Program-made: the position numbers and the translations under genes
NCBI GenBank assembly: GCA_963791455.1
Contig: CAWBSM010000002.1
Span: 1,054,001 to 1,118,000 of the forward strand
Length of the DNA: 64,000 nt
Direction of reading: 5' to 3'
From: Bog-473 sp963791455
GTDB taxonomy: Bacteria; Actinomycetota; Acidimicrobiia; Acidimicrobiales; RAAP-2
Part shown: positions 51,669 through 60,805 of the stretch, piece by piece
Position numbering within the stretch: the stretch's first letter is position 1
Layout of the letters: each line of letters begins with the position of its first letter
The notes under the pieces: generated by a model
What the model was told of the DNA's origin: nothing
Databases searched by the model: none
The model's input: only the letters and a program-made list of their open reading frames with translations

Positions 51669-53241
51669 TCAGAGCGTCACCCGGTGGATGTCGAGGATCC
51701 CCTCGTCACCGCGCAGTTGGTCCACCACCACATCGGGCGCCGGGGTCGCCGTCGAGATGACCATCATGGCCGTCGCTTGCGCGGGGCTCGGGCCCACGGC
51801 CATGGAGGAGATGGAGACGCCCGCTAGGCCGAGGGCGGTGCCCACGATCCCGATGACACCGGGCCGGTCGTCGTTGCGCACGACGAGCATGTGGGTCGAC
51901 GGCGGCACCTCTACCACGTGCCCGTCCACGATGACGATGCGCGGCTCAGTGCGCAGGCCGACCGTGATCAGGGTGCCCGCGACCGAATGCGGACCCGAAC
52001 GCAGAGTGATCAGCGACTTGTAGTCGTGTGAGGTGGCCGTCGAGGACTCACGCACCCGGAGGCCACGCTGCCTTGCGAGCTGCGGAGCGTTGACGTAGGA
52101 CACGGGTTCCTCGGTGGACCCGCCGAAGATACCCTTCAGCACCGACAGCGTGAGGATGCCCGTACTCTCCCCCGCCAAGTCGCCCTGGTACTCGATGTCC
52201 ATGGCGTCGGGCAGCCCGTCGTGCAAGCCGACGAAGAAGCGTCCCAGCTGTTCGGCCAGGCCCATGAACGTCCGCACGGCGTCGGAGACGTCGCTGGCCG
52301 CCACGTTGACCGCGTAGGGCACGAAGTCACCGGCCAACGCCAGCAACACCTGCTCGGCGATGGTGACGCCCGCCTTGTCCTGCGCCTCCTCGGTGGACGC
52401 GCCCAGATGGGGGGAGACGACGACACCGGGCAGCTCGAAGAGCGGCGACTCGGTGCAGGGCTCCTGGGCGAAGACGTCGAGACCGACCCCCGCCACGATG
52501 CCGTCGCGAATGGCGTCGGCCAGAGCCTCCTCGTCGACAATGCCGCCGCGGGCCGTGTTGATGATGCGGATGCCCGGCTTGGCCTTGGCCAGCAGGTCGC
52601 GGCCGAACAGGCCCACCGTCTCGGGCGTCTTGGGCGTGTGGATCGAAACGAAATCGGCCTGGGCCACCAGCTCCTCGATACTCACCAGGCGCACGCCCAT
52701 GGCGCGAGCCCGCTCCTGGGAGACGAACGGGTCGTAGCCGATGAGCTCCATCCCGAAGGCGTGGGCGCGCTGCGCCACCAGCGAGCCGGCCCGTCCGAGT
52801 CCCACCACGCCGAGCACCTTGCCGTGCAGCTCGACACCCTCCCACTTCGAACGCTCCCAGCGGCCGGCCACCAATGCGGCGTGGGCTTGGGGGATGTTGC
52901 GGGCTTGCGCCAACAACAAAGCCATGGCCTGCTCGGCGACCGAGAGGATGTTCGACGTCGGGGCGTTGACCACCATGACGCCGCGCGCGGTGGCGGCATC
53001 GACGTCGACGTTGTCGAGGCCGACGCCCGCCCGCCCCACCACCTGGAGCGAAGTCCCGGCGGCCAGCACCTCTGCCGTTACCTTTGTCGCCGAGCGGATG
53101 ATCGAGCGCGTCGGCCCCGCCGATCGCCTCGAGTAACCGAACCGGGTCGAGGTCCTCCCGCACGTCGACCTCGTGACCGGCGTCGACGAGCAAGTCGAGC
53201 CCGCTCTGCGCGATCTTTTCGGTTACCAGTACCCGTGCCAC
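51669..53241 (-). CDS. serA: D-3-Phosphoglycerate dehydrogenase, interrupted by a one-base insertion
   Basis: SerA performs the first step of serine synthesis. The N-terminal part (GTG 53241, after GAGGAGG) reads ARVLVTEKIAQSGLDLL and GGADAL; the frame then changes. The rest has GRAGVGLDNVDVDAA, the NAD motif GLGRAGSLVAQRA, NTARGGIVDEEAL, the catalytic His in SPHLGASTEEAQ, an intervening domain and a C-terminal ACT domain (RNDDRPGVIGIVGTALG). Removing one C at 53103 restores the expected DALIIRSATKVTAEVL. Everything else is full length (about 523 aa), so a consensus error is likely. It is 52 bp downstream of aspC. Confidence 0.93.
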
Positions 53242-53293
53242 CGCGGTGGCCTCCTCACTCCCCCCGCCGAATTCCTTCCCCGCCCACGGTGGG

Positions 53294-54535
53294 TCAGTCT
53301 TGCGCCTCGGCGAACAGGTCGGCCAGCCGGGAGACACCCTCGACCATGTCGTGGTCGGCCATGGCATAGGACATGCGGAAGTAGCCGGGAGCGCCGAAGG
53401 CCTCCCCGGGGACGACGGCCACCTTGGCCTCGTTGATGCAGACTTCGGCCAGCTCCGCGCTCGTCGCCGGACGGTGATTCCGGATGCTCCGCCCAAGCAG
53501 CCCCTTGACCGACGGGAAGGCATAGAAGGCGCCCTCGGGCTCGGGGCAGACCACGCCGTCGATGTCGTTGAGCATGGTGACGATCGTCTGGCGACGGCGG
53601 TCGAAGGCCACGCGCATCGCGGCGACATCCTCGAGGCCGCCCGACACGGCGGCCAGCGCGGCCCGTTGGGCGACATTGGACACGTTGGAGGTCTCGTGGC
53701 TCTGGATGTTGGTGGCCGCGGTGATGGCATCGGTCGGGCCGATCAGCCATCCGACCCGCCACCCGGTCATGGCGTACGTCTTGGCCACGCCGTTGGCCAC
53801 CAGGCAACGGTCGGCCAGCTCCGGCACGAGGACCGGCATGGAGTGGTGCTCGGCACCGCCGTAGACGAGATGCTCGTAGATTTCGTCGGTGAGCACCCAG
53901 ATCCCCTTGTCGAACGCCCAGCGGCCGATGGCCTCGATCCTGTCTCGTGGGTAGACGGCTCCGGTCGGGTTGGACGGGGACACGAAGAGGAGGGCCTTGG
54001 TGTTGGGCGTCCACGCCGCTTCGAGGTCCTCGACCGAGGACCGGAACCCCGTCGTCTCGTCGGAGGAGAGCAACACAGGCGTCCCGCCCGCCAGGGCGAT
54101 GGACTCGGGGTAGGTCGTCCAGTAGGGAGCGAGCACGATGACCTCGTCACCCGGGTCGCACAGCACGGCGAACGCGTTGGCCACGGCCTGTTTGCCACCG
54201 TTGCTCACCAGCACCTGGCCCGCCGCCACCTCGAGTCCGGAGTCGCGCTTTGTCTTGGCGGCGATCGCCTCGCGTAGGGCCGGGATCCCGGCCGTCGGGG
54301 TGTAATGGTGGTTCGCCGGGTCCCGACAGGCTGCGACCGCCGCCTCGACGATGTGGGCCGGGGTCGGGAAGTCCGGCTCACCCGCTCCGAAGCCGATGAC
54401 GTGCTCCCCCGCCGCTTGCAGCGCCTTGGCCTTGGCGTCGACGGCGAGGGTGGCGGACGGCGCAACCGCAGCGGCGCGCCGCGAGATCCGGCGGAGCTCG
54501 GTCTGCGTGGATGTGGGTGTCGTCACGAATGCCAT
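53294..54535 (-). CDS. aspC: Aspartate aminotransferase (class I PLP)
   Basis: This 413-aa fold-I enzyme has GAGEPDFPTPAHI, the Tyr/Trp stacking APYWTTYPE, PSNPTGAVY, TDEIYEHLVYGG, the PLP lysine in GVAKTYAMTGWRVGW and YFRMSYAMAD with the substrate-binding Arg. ATG 54535 gives MAFVTTPTST; GTG 54526 is possible. Its ATG overlaps, on the opposite strand, the serC ATG. It probably forms an operon with serA; it may supply Asp/Glu interconversion for serine and other pathways. Confidence 0.93.
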   Translation of the reverse strand: MAFVTTPTSTQTELRRISRRAAAVAPSATLAVDAKAKALQAAGEHVIGFGAGEPDFPTPAHIVEAAVAACRDPANHHYTPTAGIPALREAIAAKTKRDSGLEVAAGQVLVSNGGKQAVANAFAVLCDPGDEVIVLAPYWTTYPESIALAGGTPVLLSSDETTGFRSSVEDLEAAWTPNTKALLFVSPSNPTGAVYPRDRIEAIGRWAFDKGIWVLTDEIYEHLVYGGAEHHSMPVLVPELADRCLVANGVAKTYAMTGWRVGWLIGPTDAITAATNIQSHETSNVSNVAQRAALAAVSGGLEDVAAMRVAFDRRRQTIVTMLNDIDGVVCPEPEGAFYAFPSVKGLLGRSIRNHRPATSAELAEVCINEAKVAVVPGEAFGAPGYFRMSYAMADHDMVEGVSRLADLFAEAQD

Positions 54536-55691
54536 GATTTCATACGTGCCACAGACTCCTGACATCAGAATTCCGACCGAGCTCCTCCCCTCCGACGGTC
54601 GCTTCGGATCGGGACCCTCCAAGGTCCGGCCCGAGCAGGTCGAGGCCCTGGCGAAGGTGGCCCAGACGTATCTCGGTACCAGTCACCGCCAGAAGACCGT
54701 CAAGGCGCAGGTGGGCCGGGTGCGCACCGGTTTCCGCCAACTCTTCTCCCTCCCTGACGGCTACGAGGTCGTCCTCGGCAACGGCGGCACCACCTGTTTC
54801 TGGGACGCGGCCACGTTCGGCCTCATCGAGGAGCAGAGCCAGCACCTCAGCTTCGGCGAGTTCTCCTCCAAGTTCGCCGCGTGCGCCAAGGCAGCGCCAC
54901 ACTTGAAGGACCCCCAGGTGATCGAGTCCGAGGTCGGCACGCACCCGCTGCCACGGGCCGACGCCTCGGTGGACCTCTACGCCCTCACCCACAACGAGAC
55001 CTCGACCGGCGTCGCCATGGCGATCCGGCGGCCCGACGGCGCCGCGCTTCCCGCGCGGGGCGGCGGGCTGGTGGCCGTCGACGCCACGTCGGGCGCCGGC
55101 GGGCTCCGGGTCGACCCAGCCGAGTTCGACGTGTACTACCTCGCGCCACAGAAGTGCTTCGCCGGCGACGGCGGGCTCTGGATCGCCCTCATGTCGCCGG
55201 CCGCGCTCGAGCGGGTGGAGCGGATCGCGGACTCCGGGCGCTGGATCCCCACCTTCCTCGACCTCAAGACCGCGGTGGACAATTCCGTGCAGGATCAGAC
55301 CTACAACACGCCGGCGCTGGCAACCATCTTCCTCCTGGCGGAACAGCTCGACTGGATGAACGGCAACGGCGGGCTGGCGTGGACGGCGGCGCGTTGTGAT
55401 CGCTCGGCCGAGATCCTCTACACCTGGGCGGAGCAGTCCGGCTTCGCCCGGCCCTTCGTCGAGAAGCCCGCCGACCGTAGCCACGTCGTTGGCACGATCG
55501 ACTTCGTCGATGCGGTCGACGCCTCCGTCGTGGCGGCGGTCCTGCGAGCCAACGGGATCGTGGACACCGAGCCCTATCGCAAGCTGGGCCGCAACCAGCT
55601 ACGCATCGCCATGTTCCCCGCCATCGAGCCCGATGACGTGGCCTCCCTGTGCGGGTGCATCACCCACGTGGTGGGCGCACTGGCGAACTGA
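54534..55691 (+). CDS. serC: Phosphoserine aminotransferase, actinobacterial type
   Basis: This protein of about 385 aa closely resembles M. tuberculosis SerC: RFGSGPSKVRPEQVEAL, GTSHRQKTVKAQVGRVRTG, VVLGNGGTTCFWDAATFGL, SFGEFSSKFA, HNETSTGVAM, DATSGAGGLRVD, the PLP lysine in YLAPQKCFAGDGGLW and DTEPYRKLGRNQLRIAMFP. It converts 3-phosphohydroxypyruvate to phosphoserine, next after SerA. ATG 54534 overlaps the aspC start; GTG 54546 is an alternative that would free a few bases for regulation. Confidence 0.94.
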   Translation: MISYVPQTPDIRIPTELLPSDGRFGSGPSKVRPEQVEALAKVAQTYLGTSHRQKTVKAQVGRVRTGFRQLFSLPDGYEVVLGNGGTTCFWDAATFGLIEEQSQHLSFGEFSSKFAACAKAAPHLKDPQVIESEVGTHPLPRADASVDLYALTHNETSTGVAMAIRRPDGAALPARGGGLVAVDATSGAGGLRVDPAEFDVYYLAPQKCFAGDGGLWIALMSPAALERVERIADSGRWIPTFLDLKTAVDNSVQDQTYNTPALATIFLLAEQLDWMNGNGGLAWTAARCDRSAEILYTWAEQSGFARPFVEKPADRSHVVGTIDFVDAVDASVVAAVLRANGIVDTEPYRKLGRNQLRIAMFPAIEPDDVASLCGCITHVVGALAN

Positions 55692-55785
55692 AGCCGGCGA
55701 CCAGAAGAGAGGACGGAAGCTCTGAGCGGCCGTCCGTTTGCGACCGACCTCCGGGGGAAGGGGATGCATCGAGGAGGTGACCGTC

Positions 55786-56283
55786 GTGAAGGCAGTGGCA
55801 AAGATGGTCGGAGGCGTGGTGTTCGTGGTGATGGGCGTCGCAGCCGTGCTGCTCGTCGGCATGAGAATGAAGTCGCCGCTGGTTCTCGACGCGGTCCGGC
55901 GCTTCAACCGCGACGTCACCAACCGGCGCGCGATGGAGTCGGCTGGGACGCCAGGCGCGTACGCGTCGATCATCCGCCATAGGGGCCGGACCACCGGCCA
56001 GCCCCACGAGACGCCCGTCCGAGCCACCGCGACCGACGAGGGCTTCCTGATTGCGTTGCCCTACGGCACCCGGGCCGACTGGCTCAAGAACGTGCGGGCG
56101 AGTGGATCGGCCACCATCGTCGACGAAGGCAGGACCTATGAGGTTGACCAACCGGAGATCGTTGCCATGGCGGACGTCTCGTCCGAGTTCCCCCTGATGG
56201 ATCAACGGACCATTTCCCGTTTCGGCGTCGACCAGTGCTTGCATGTACGGCGCGTGACCGCTGACTCGTCCCCTCGGTCGTAA
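55786..56283 (+). CDS. Deazaflavin (F420)-dependent nitroreductase family (Ddn-like) protein
   Basis: This 165-aa protein has an N-terminal hydrophobic helix (GGVVFVVMGVAAVLLVGM) and a split-barrel domain with RRFNRDVTNRRA, ASIIRHRGRTTGQPHETPVRA, GFLIALPYGTRADWLKNVRASG. The RHxGRxTGxxxxTPV motif is typical of the actinobacterial F420-binding family. GTG 55786 lies 8 nt after GAGGAGG. The substrate is unknown. Confidence 0.85.
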   Translation: MKAVAKMVGGVVFVVMGVAAVLLVGMRMKSPLVLDAVRRFNRDVTNRRAMESAGTPGAYASIIRHRGRTTGQPHETPVRATATDEGFLIALPYGTRADWLKNVRASGSATIVDEGRTYEVDQPEIVAMADVSSEFPLMDQRTISRFGVDQCLHVRRVTADSSPRS

Positions 56284-56306
56284 CCCCGGCTGGTTGACGA
56301 GGTGTG

Positions 56307-56339
56307 CTTAAAGTGATATCAATTTGATATCACTTTAAG
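56307..56339. promoter_or_regulatory. 33-bp perfect palindrome upstream of SPFH-RHH operon
   Basis: Arms CTTAAAGTGATATCAA and TTGATATCACTTTAAG are exact inverted repeats of 16 bp around one central T. The site ends 15 bp before the SPFH ATG. Each arm contains TGATATCA, itself a palindrome, so it could bind two or four dimers of a ribbon-helix-helix protein such as the one encoded at 57257. Confidence 0.7.
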
Positions 56340-56354
56340 TTGAAGGAGCACGCC

Positions 56355-57260
56355 ATGAGCACCGTGGTGTCAGCGACCAGTGCGGAGCCCGTGGGACAGC
56401 AAGGAGCCCGGGTCGACATCCGCCAACGCTCCGCCCTGGCGGTCAGCGGCTGGCTGGGGATGGTGGTGCTCGCCGGGTGCGTCGCGGGGACCGTGGTCGC
56501 CGCCCGCGACGGCACCGGATGGCTGTGGCTGCCACTGGTCGCCACCCTGCTGGTGGCGTCCTCGCTGGTGGTGGTGGCCCCCGGACAGACATCGGTGGTG
56601 CAGTTCTTCGGGCGGTACGTCGGCACCGTCGGCCGGGCCGGGTTCTGGGCGGTACTGCCCCTCACCCTCAGGCGCCGGGTGAGCGTGCGGGTTCGCAACT
56701 TCGAGACCGGCCACTTGAAGGTCAACGACGCCGACGGCAATCCGGTCGAGATTGCGGCGATCGTGGTCTGGCAGGTTGCCGACAGCGCCAAGGCGACCTA
56801 CGCGGTGGACAGCTACGAGAACTTCGTCTCGGTGCAGGCCGAGTCCGCCTTGCGGCACGTGGCGACGAGCCACCCCTACGACGACAGCTCGGGGGGCGGG
56901 ACGTCGCTGCGCGGCTCCACCGACGTCGTGGCCGCCGAGCTCGCCCGAGAGGTGGCAGAACGGATAGCCGTGGCTGGAGTCGAGGTCGTCGAGGTCCGCA
57001 TCTCCCACCTCGCCTACTCGGCAGAGATCGCGCAGGCGATGCTGCGCCGCCAGCAGGCCAACGCCGTCGTGGCGGCGCGCTCGCGGATCGTGGAGGGCGC
57101 GGTGGGCATGGTGGAGATGGCGCTCAACCGGTTGAGCGAGGGTGGCGTCGTCTCGCTCGACGAGGAGCGGACCGCCAGCATGGTGAGCAACCTCATGGTC
57201 GTCCTCTGCGCTGACCAACCGCCGTCTCCCGTCGTGAACGCGGGTTCGCTCTATACGTGA
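56355..57260 (+). CDS. SPFH/Band 7 domain membrane protein
   Basis: This 301-aa slipin/flotillin relative has two N-terminal membrane segments (SGWLGMVVLAGCVAGTVVAA and WLWLPLVATLLVASSLVVV), then a Band 7 domain: VVQFFGRYVGTVGRAGFWAVLPLTLRRRVSVRVRNFETG, VNDADGNPVEIAAIVVWQVADSAKATYAV, and HLAYSAEIAQAMLRRQQANAVVAAR. Such proteins scaffold membrane domains or regulate proteases. ATG 56355 follows AAGGAG. No NfeD-type protease is adjacent; instead a ribbon-helix-helix protein is coupled to it. Confidence 0.9.
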   Translation: MSTVVSATSAEPVGQQGARVDIRQRSALAVSGWLGMVVLAGCVAGTVVAARDGTGWLWLPLVATLLVASSLVVVAPGQTSVVQFFGRYVGTVGRAGFWAVLPLTLRRRVSVRVRNFETGHLKVNDADGNPVEIAAIVVWQVADSAKATYAVDSYENFVSVQAESALRHVATSHPYDDSSGGGTSLRGSTDVVAAELAREVAERIAVAGVEVVEVRISHLAYSAEIAQAMLRRQQANAVVAARSRIVEGAVGMVEMALNRLSEGGVVSLDEERTASMVSNLMVVLCADQPPSPVVNAGSLYT

Positions 57261-57463
57261 GCGAACGCCGACAGGTCTTGCTGCGGGTGGATCCCGCCGT
57301 CCACGACGCGCTGATCCGCTGGGCCGACGACGAGTTCCGCAGCGTCAACGCGCAGGTCGAACTCTTGTTGCGCCGGGCCCTGCGTCACGCCGGGCGCATG
57401 CCGGCGCAGGCGGCCCCGCTCCCCACCCGGGGCCGACCCAAACGAGGCAGCGAAGCTTCCTGA
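57257..57463 (+). CDS. Ribbon-helix-helix (Arc/MetJ-type) small DNA-binding protein
   Basis: This 68-aa protein has RRQVLLRVDPAVHDALIRWADDEFRSVNAQVELLLRRAL: a beta-strand and two helices, the RHH fold, and a basic tail with GRPKRG. It starts at GTG 57257 in a GTGA overlap with the SPFH gene. It probably binds the 33-bp palindrome at 56307-56339 and regulates its own operon (inference). Confidence 0.8.
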   Translation: MSERRQVLLRVDPAVHDALIRWADDEFRSVNAQVELLLRRALRHAGRMPAQAAPLPTRGRPKRGSEAS

Positions 57464-57601
57464 GTCCGGGCGCCCCCGACCTCCAACCGGAGGTGCCTTG
57501 CATCACAAGATAGAGTGTGGTATACCCAGTATGTCGACTCGGCGGGGTGGTCGGGTGAGCTCTCTATACGTCTCCGAACACGAGAAAGCGCAGGTCTGAG
57601 G

Positions 57602-58579
57602 ATGAGCACCACCACGCTGGCCAACTCTCCGCCGGTGTCCGCCGGCGCCGGCCAGTGGGCCGTCGAGACCCACGGATTGACCAAGCGGTTCGGGCCGAAC
57701 GTCGCCGTCGACGACGTGGAGCTCCTCGTCCCACGCGGCTGTGCCTTCGGCTATCTCGGTCCCAATGGCGCCGGCAAGACGACGTTGATCCGGGTGCTCC
57801 TCGGTTTGACCCACGCCGACAGCGGCACCATGTCGCTGCTCGGCTATCCCGTCCCCCGCCAGCGTGACCGGGCCCTGGCCCGAGTCGGTGCGATCGTCGA
57901 CGAGCCGCGCTTCCACGCCCACCTCACCGGACGCCAGAACCTCCAGATCCTCGCCGCCGCCCGCGAGCCGGTGGCGAAGGACCGGATCGAGCCGTCGCTC
58001 GAGCGCGTGGGCATCCTTCATCGGGCCGACGACAAGGTGTCGAAGTACTCCATGGGCATGCGCCAGCGCCTCGGCGTCGCCGCGTGCCTGCTCGGCGACC
58101 CCCAGCTCCTCATTCTCGACGAGCCCATGAACGGGCTCGACCCCGCCGGCATGCTCGAGATGCGCGACATGATCAAGTCGCTGGTGGCCGAGGGGCGCAC
58201 CGTGGTGCTCTCATCCCACTTGCTCGACGAGGTGGAGCGGACCTGCGACGCGGTGGCCATCGTCGACCGGGGCAAGGTCATCCGGCAGGGACCGATCTCC
58301 CAACTCCTGGCCGGTTCTTCCTTCGAGGTGCAGGTCGAGTGCTCCCAGCCCGAACGAGCTCGCACGTTGCTCGACGGCACCGCGCTCGGGGCGCACGTCC
58401 AGGTCGGCCCGGACGGGCTCGCCATCTCGCTGCCGGAAGCGACCGATCGCGAAGCGATCGCCGAGATCAACCGCCTCCTGGTGCAAGGCGGGATCTCGGT
58501 CTACCGGTTGCAGCACATCCAAGCGTCGCTCGAGGCGTGGTTCCTCGAGGTCACGAGCCGTCTGGGGGCGCCGGAATGA
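57602..58579 (+). CDS. ABC transporter ATP-binding protein
   Basis: This 325-aa ABC ATPase has Walker A GPNGAGKTTL (about residue 54), signature YSMGMRQRLG, Walker B LLILDEPMNGLDPAG and H-loop SSHLLDE. It belongs to the drug/antibiotic export type (ABC-2). The C-terminal 100 residues form an accessory domain. It is coupled to the permease by ATGA. Upstream, 57464-57601 has a near-palindrome around GGTATACC (57519-57526) and a 6-bp hairpin at 57479-57494 but no gene. Confidence 0.9.
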   Translation: MSTTTLANSPPVSAGAGQWAVETHGLTKRFGPNVAVDDVELLVPRGCAFGYLGPNGAGKTTLIRVLLGLTHADSGTMSLLGYPVPRQRDRALARVGAIVDEPRFHAHLTGRQNLQILAAAREPVAKDRIEPSLERVGILHRADDKVSKYSMGMRQRLGVAACLLGDPQLLILDEPMNGLDPAGMLEMRDMIKSLVAEGRTVVLSSHLLDEVERTCDAVAIVDRGKVIRQGPISQLLAGSSFEVQVECSQPERARTLLDGTALGAHVQVGPDGLAISLPEATDREAIAEINRLLVQGGISVYRLQHIQASLEAWFLEVTSRLGAPE

Positions 58580-59781
58580 CGACGATCTCCGATGTCGGCG
58601 CACCCACGCCGAGTCCGGCTCCCGTTCCGATCCCGGCGGTGACGCGGAGCGACCACCGCGGCTCGTGGATCCCGACCTGGGGCATGATCACCACGCGGTT
58701 CATGGAGCTGCGCAAGCGGCGCGGCCTGATGATCGCCTTGATCGCCGTCAACATCGGCATCCCCGTCATCTTCCTCGGCGTACGCCTCATCTCCCACGCC
58801 GTTGATCCCAAGTCCTACGGTCCCGCCGGGGGATACAGCATCTTCACCACGCTGGTGGCCGGCTTCATGTACGTCTTCGGGTTCATCGTGGCGGCCGTCG
58901 TGGGCTGCACGGCGGGGTCGGTCGACCTCACCGAGGGCATGTTCCGCCACCTGGTGATCACCGGCCGTTCCCGCGTGGCCCTGTACTTCGCGCGCATCCC
59001 CGCCGGGCTGGCCATCGTCATCGGCATGGTGGCCGTCGGCTACACCATCGTCTGTGTCGTGTGCGTGTTCGCCGCCCCCACGCATTTGAACTACGACGGC
59101 GTCACCGTCCCCTCCGGCCTGACGAAGCAGGGCCTCGACACGTGGGCGTCCAACCATGCCGACGAGGTCATCTGCAACTTCAACTTCGGGGGAGGCGAAG
59201 GGCTAAACGCTCCGCCGCCGAACGTGCCCTGTGGCAACGGACAATCGAGCGGTCCCCCGCCGGGGACGGTCATCAAAACGCCGAAGGGGACCATCACGGT
59301 GCCCAGCACCGAATCTCCGGCTCAAATTCGGGCTTTCGCCGTAGGCGTCGCCAACCAGGACTACGCGGACTATCACTCGAACTTCTTGGTCCCATCGACC
59401 TCGCTGATGATCGACGTCGGGCTGTGGATTGCGCTCGAGGCGACCATCGGGTTCACCGTGGGCCTCGGGTTGGCCTCGCTGATAGGACAACGCACGGTGT
59501 CGGTGATCCTCCTCGTGGTGCTCGAGTTGATCCTGACGCCGATCTTCAGCCGTCATGTCATCTCGCACTTGCTCAACGCCGAGCGGGGCATCGTGGGCGT
59601 GGCCATGGCCCACATCGAACCGGGGGGCCTACCGACGCCGTTCAGCGGCGGAGGCCCCGGCGGTGGCGGCGGGCCGGCGCTGATCCCCGAATCCACCCTG
59701 GTGGCGTCCTTGGTGATCGTCGGCTGGCTGGTGTTCTGGACCGCCCTCGGGGCGTGGCGGATGGCGACCAGGGACGCCTGA
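58576..59781 (+). CDS. ABC-2-type transporter permease
   Basis: This 401-aa polytopic protein has about six membrane segments. The first (MIALIAVNIGIPVIFLGV) follows a 50-residue cytoplasmic N-terminus. Between the third and fourth a large extracytoplasmic loop of about 120 residues, from about 170 to 290, is rich in Gly, Asn and Pro with two cysteines. The cargo is unknown. It starts at ATG 58576, overlapping the ATPase stop. Confidence 0.85.
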   Translation: MTTISDVGAPTPSPAPVPIPAVTRSDHRGSWIPTWGMITTRFMELRKRRGLMIALIAVNIGIPVIFLGVRLISHAVDPKSYGPAGGYSIFTTLVAGFMYVFGFIVAAVVGCTAGSVDLTEGMFRHLVITGRSRVALYFARIPAGLAIVIGMVAVGYTIVCVVCVFAAPTHLNYDGVTVPSGLTKQGLDTWASNHADEVICNFNFGGGEGLNAPPPNVPCGNGQSSGPPPGTVIKTPKGTITVPSTESPAQIRAFAVGVANQDYADYHSNFLVPSTSLMIDVGLWIALEATIGFTVGLGLASLIGQRTVSVILLVVLELILTPIFSRHVISHLLNAERGIVGVAMAHIEPGGLPTPFSGGGPGGGGGPALIPESTLVASLVIVGWLVFWTALGAWRMATRDA

Positions 59782-59801
59782 CTCGAGCGCTTCGGCCGCC
59801 T

Positions 59802-60674
59802 TCAGGGAAGGGCGAAACCAACCGAGGCGAGGAGCTTCTCGCTCTCGTCCCACAGGCGAGCCGCGGCGGCGTCGTCCTGGGCCCGCCGATCCACGTGGCC
59901 GGGCTTGCACCGCACCCAGTACGTGCCGGTGCGGCCCGCCACCTCGGGCGAGGTGGCCAGATAGACGGAGGTCCGGGCGCCCCGCGCCGGGGTGACCTGG
60001 AACGGGCGTACGACGCGGATCCCCAGGCCCATCGCCCCCGAGAGGTCGCCGTCCATGCCGAACCGGCTGCGCACCCATCCGGGATGGGCCGCATTGGCGG
60101 TGACGCCCGAGCCGGCGAGCCGGCGGGCGAGCTCCCGGGTGAAGAGCACGTTGGCCAACTTGGACCGGCAATAGGCGTCCATCCCGTCGTAGTGGCGCTC
60201 GCTCTGCAGGTCGTCGAAGCGCATGCCCTTCGACGCGAAGTGATGACCCACCGACGTCACGTTGACGATCCTCGGCGCCGCCGCATCGCACAACCGAGGC
60301 AGCAGCTGGTTCGTCAGGTAGAAGTGGCCCAGGTGGTTCACGCCGAACGTGTGCTCGAAGCCCTGCGCCGTCAGCGTGCGCTCCGACCACGTGCCGCCCG
60401 CGTTGTTCACGAGGACATCGAGGCGATCCCAGCGGGAGAGCACGTCCTCGGCCGCCTGCTTGACCGACACCAGGTCAGCCAGGTCCAAGGTCACGATGTG
60501 GACGTCGTCGTTCCAGGTGCGCTGCGTGACCTCCTTGGCCGCCACCTCTGCTTTGTCCGTGCTGCGGCAGGCGAGCACCGTGGTGGCGCCGAGTGCGGCC
60601 ACGCCCACGGCCGTCTCGAGTCCGATGCCCGTGTTGGAGCCGGTCACGACGACCACCCTGCCCTGCATGCTCAT
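59802..60674 (-). CDS. Short-chain dehydrogenase/reductase, retinol dehydrogenase-like
   Basis: This 290-aa SDR has the cofactor motif TGSNTGIGLETA (about residue 12), NNAGG, the catalytic Ser region NVTSVGHH and Tyr/Lys in YCRSKLAN. HPGWVRSRFG follows. An Arg-containing ACRSTDKAE after beta-2 suggests NADP preference. The sequence resembles retinol/WW-domain-oxidoreductase-type SDRs common in actinobacteria. ATG 60674 or 60668. Confidence 0.88.
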   Translation of the reverse strand: MSMQGRVVVVTGSNTGIGLETAVGVAALGATTVLACRSTDKAEVAAKEVTQRTWNDDVHIVTLDLADLVSVKQAAEDVLSRWDRLDVLVNNAGGTWSERTLTAQGFEHTFGVNHLGHFYLTNQLLPRLCDAAAPRIVNVTSVGHHFASKGMRFDDLQSERHYDGMDAYCRSKLANVLFTRELARRLAGSGVTANAAHPGWVRSRFGMDGDLSGAMGLGIRVVRPFQVTPARGARTSVYLATSPEVAGRTGTYWVRCKPGHVDRRAQDDAAAARLWDESEKLLASVGFALP

Positions 60675-60805
60675 GGGGAATCCATTCTCGACTGGCCCGG
60701 TCTCGATCCGCTGATCGCACGGCGGCACCTGCGCACGCGCCCTCGCGACGGGGAAACCAGATCGTGCGACTCCGGGGCGCGAGCCAGTCTAGGGAGGTCC
60801 GCCGC

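Noticed and set aside
57479..57494. Hairpin ACCTCC-AACC-GGAGGT after the RHH gene as terminator
   Set aside because: Short stem without T-tract.
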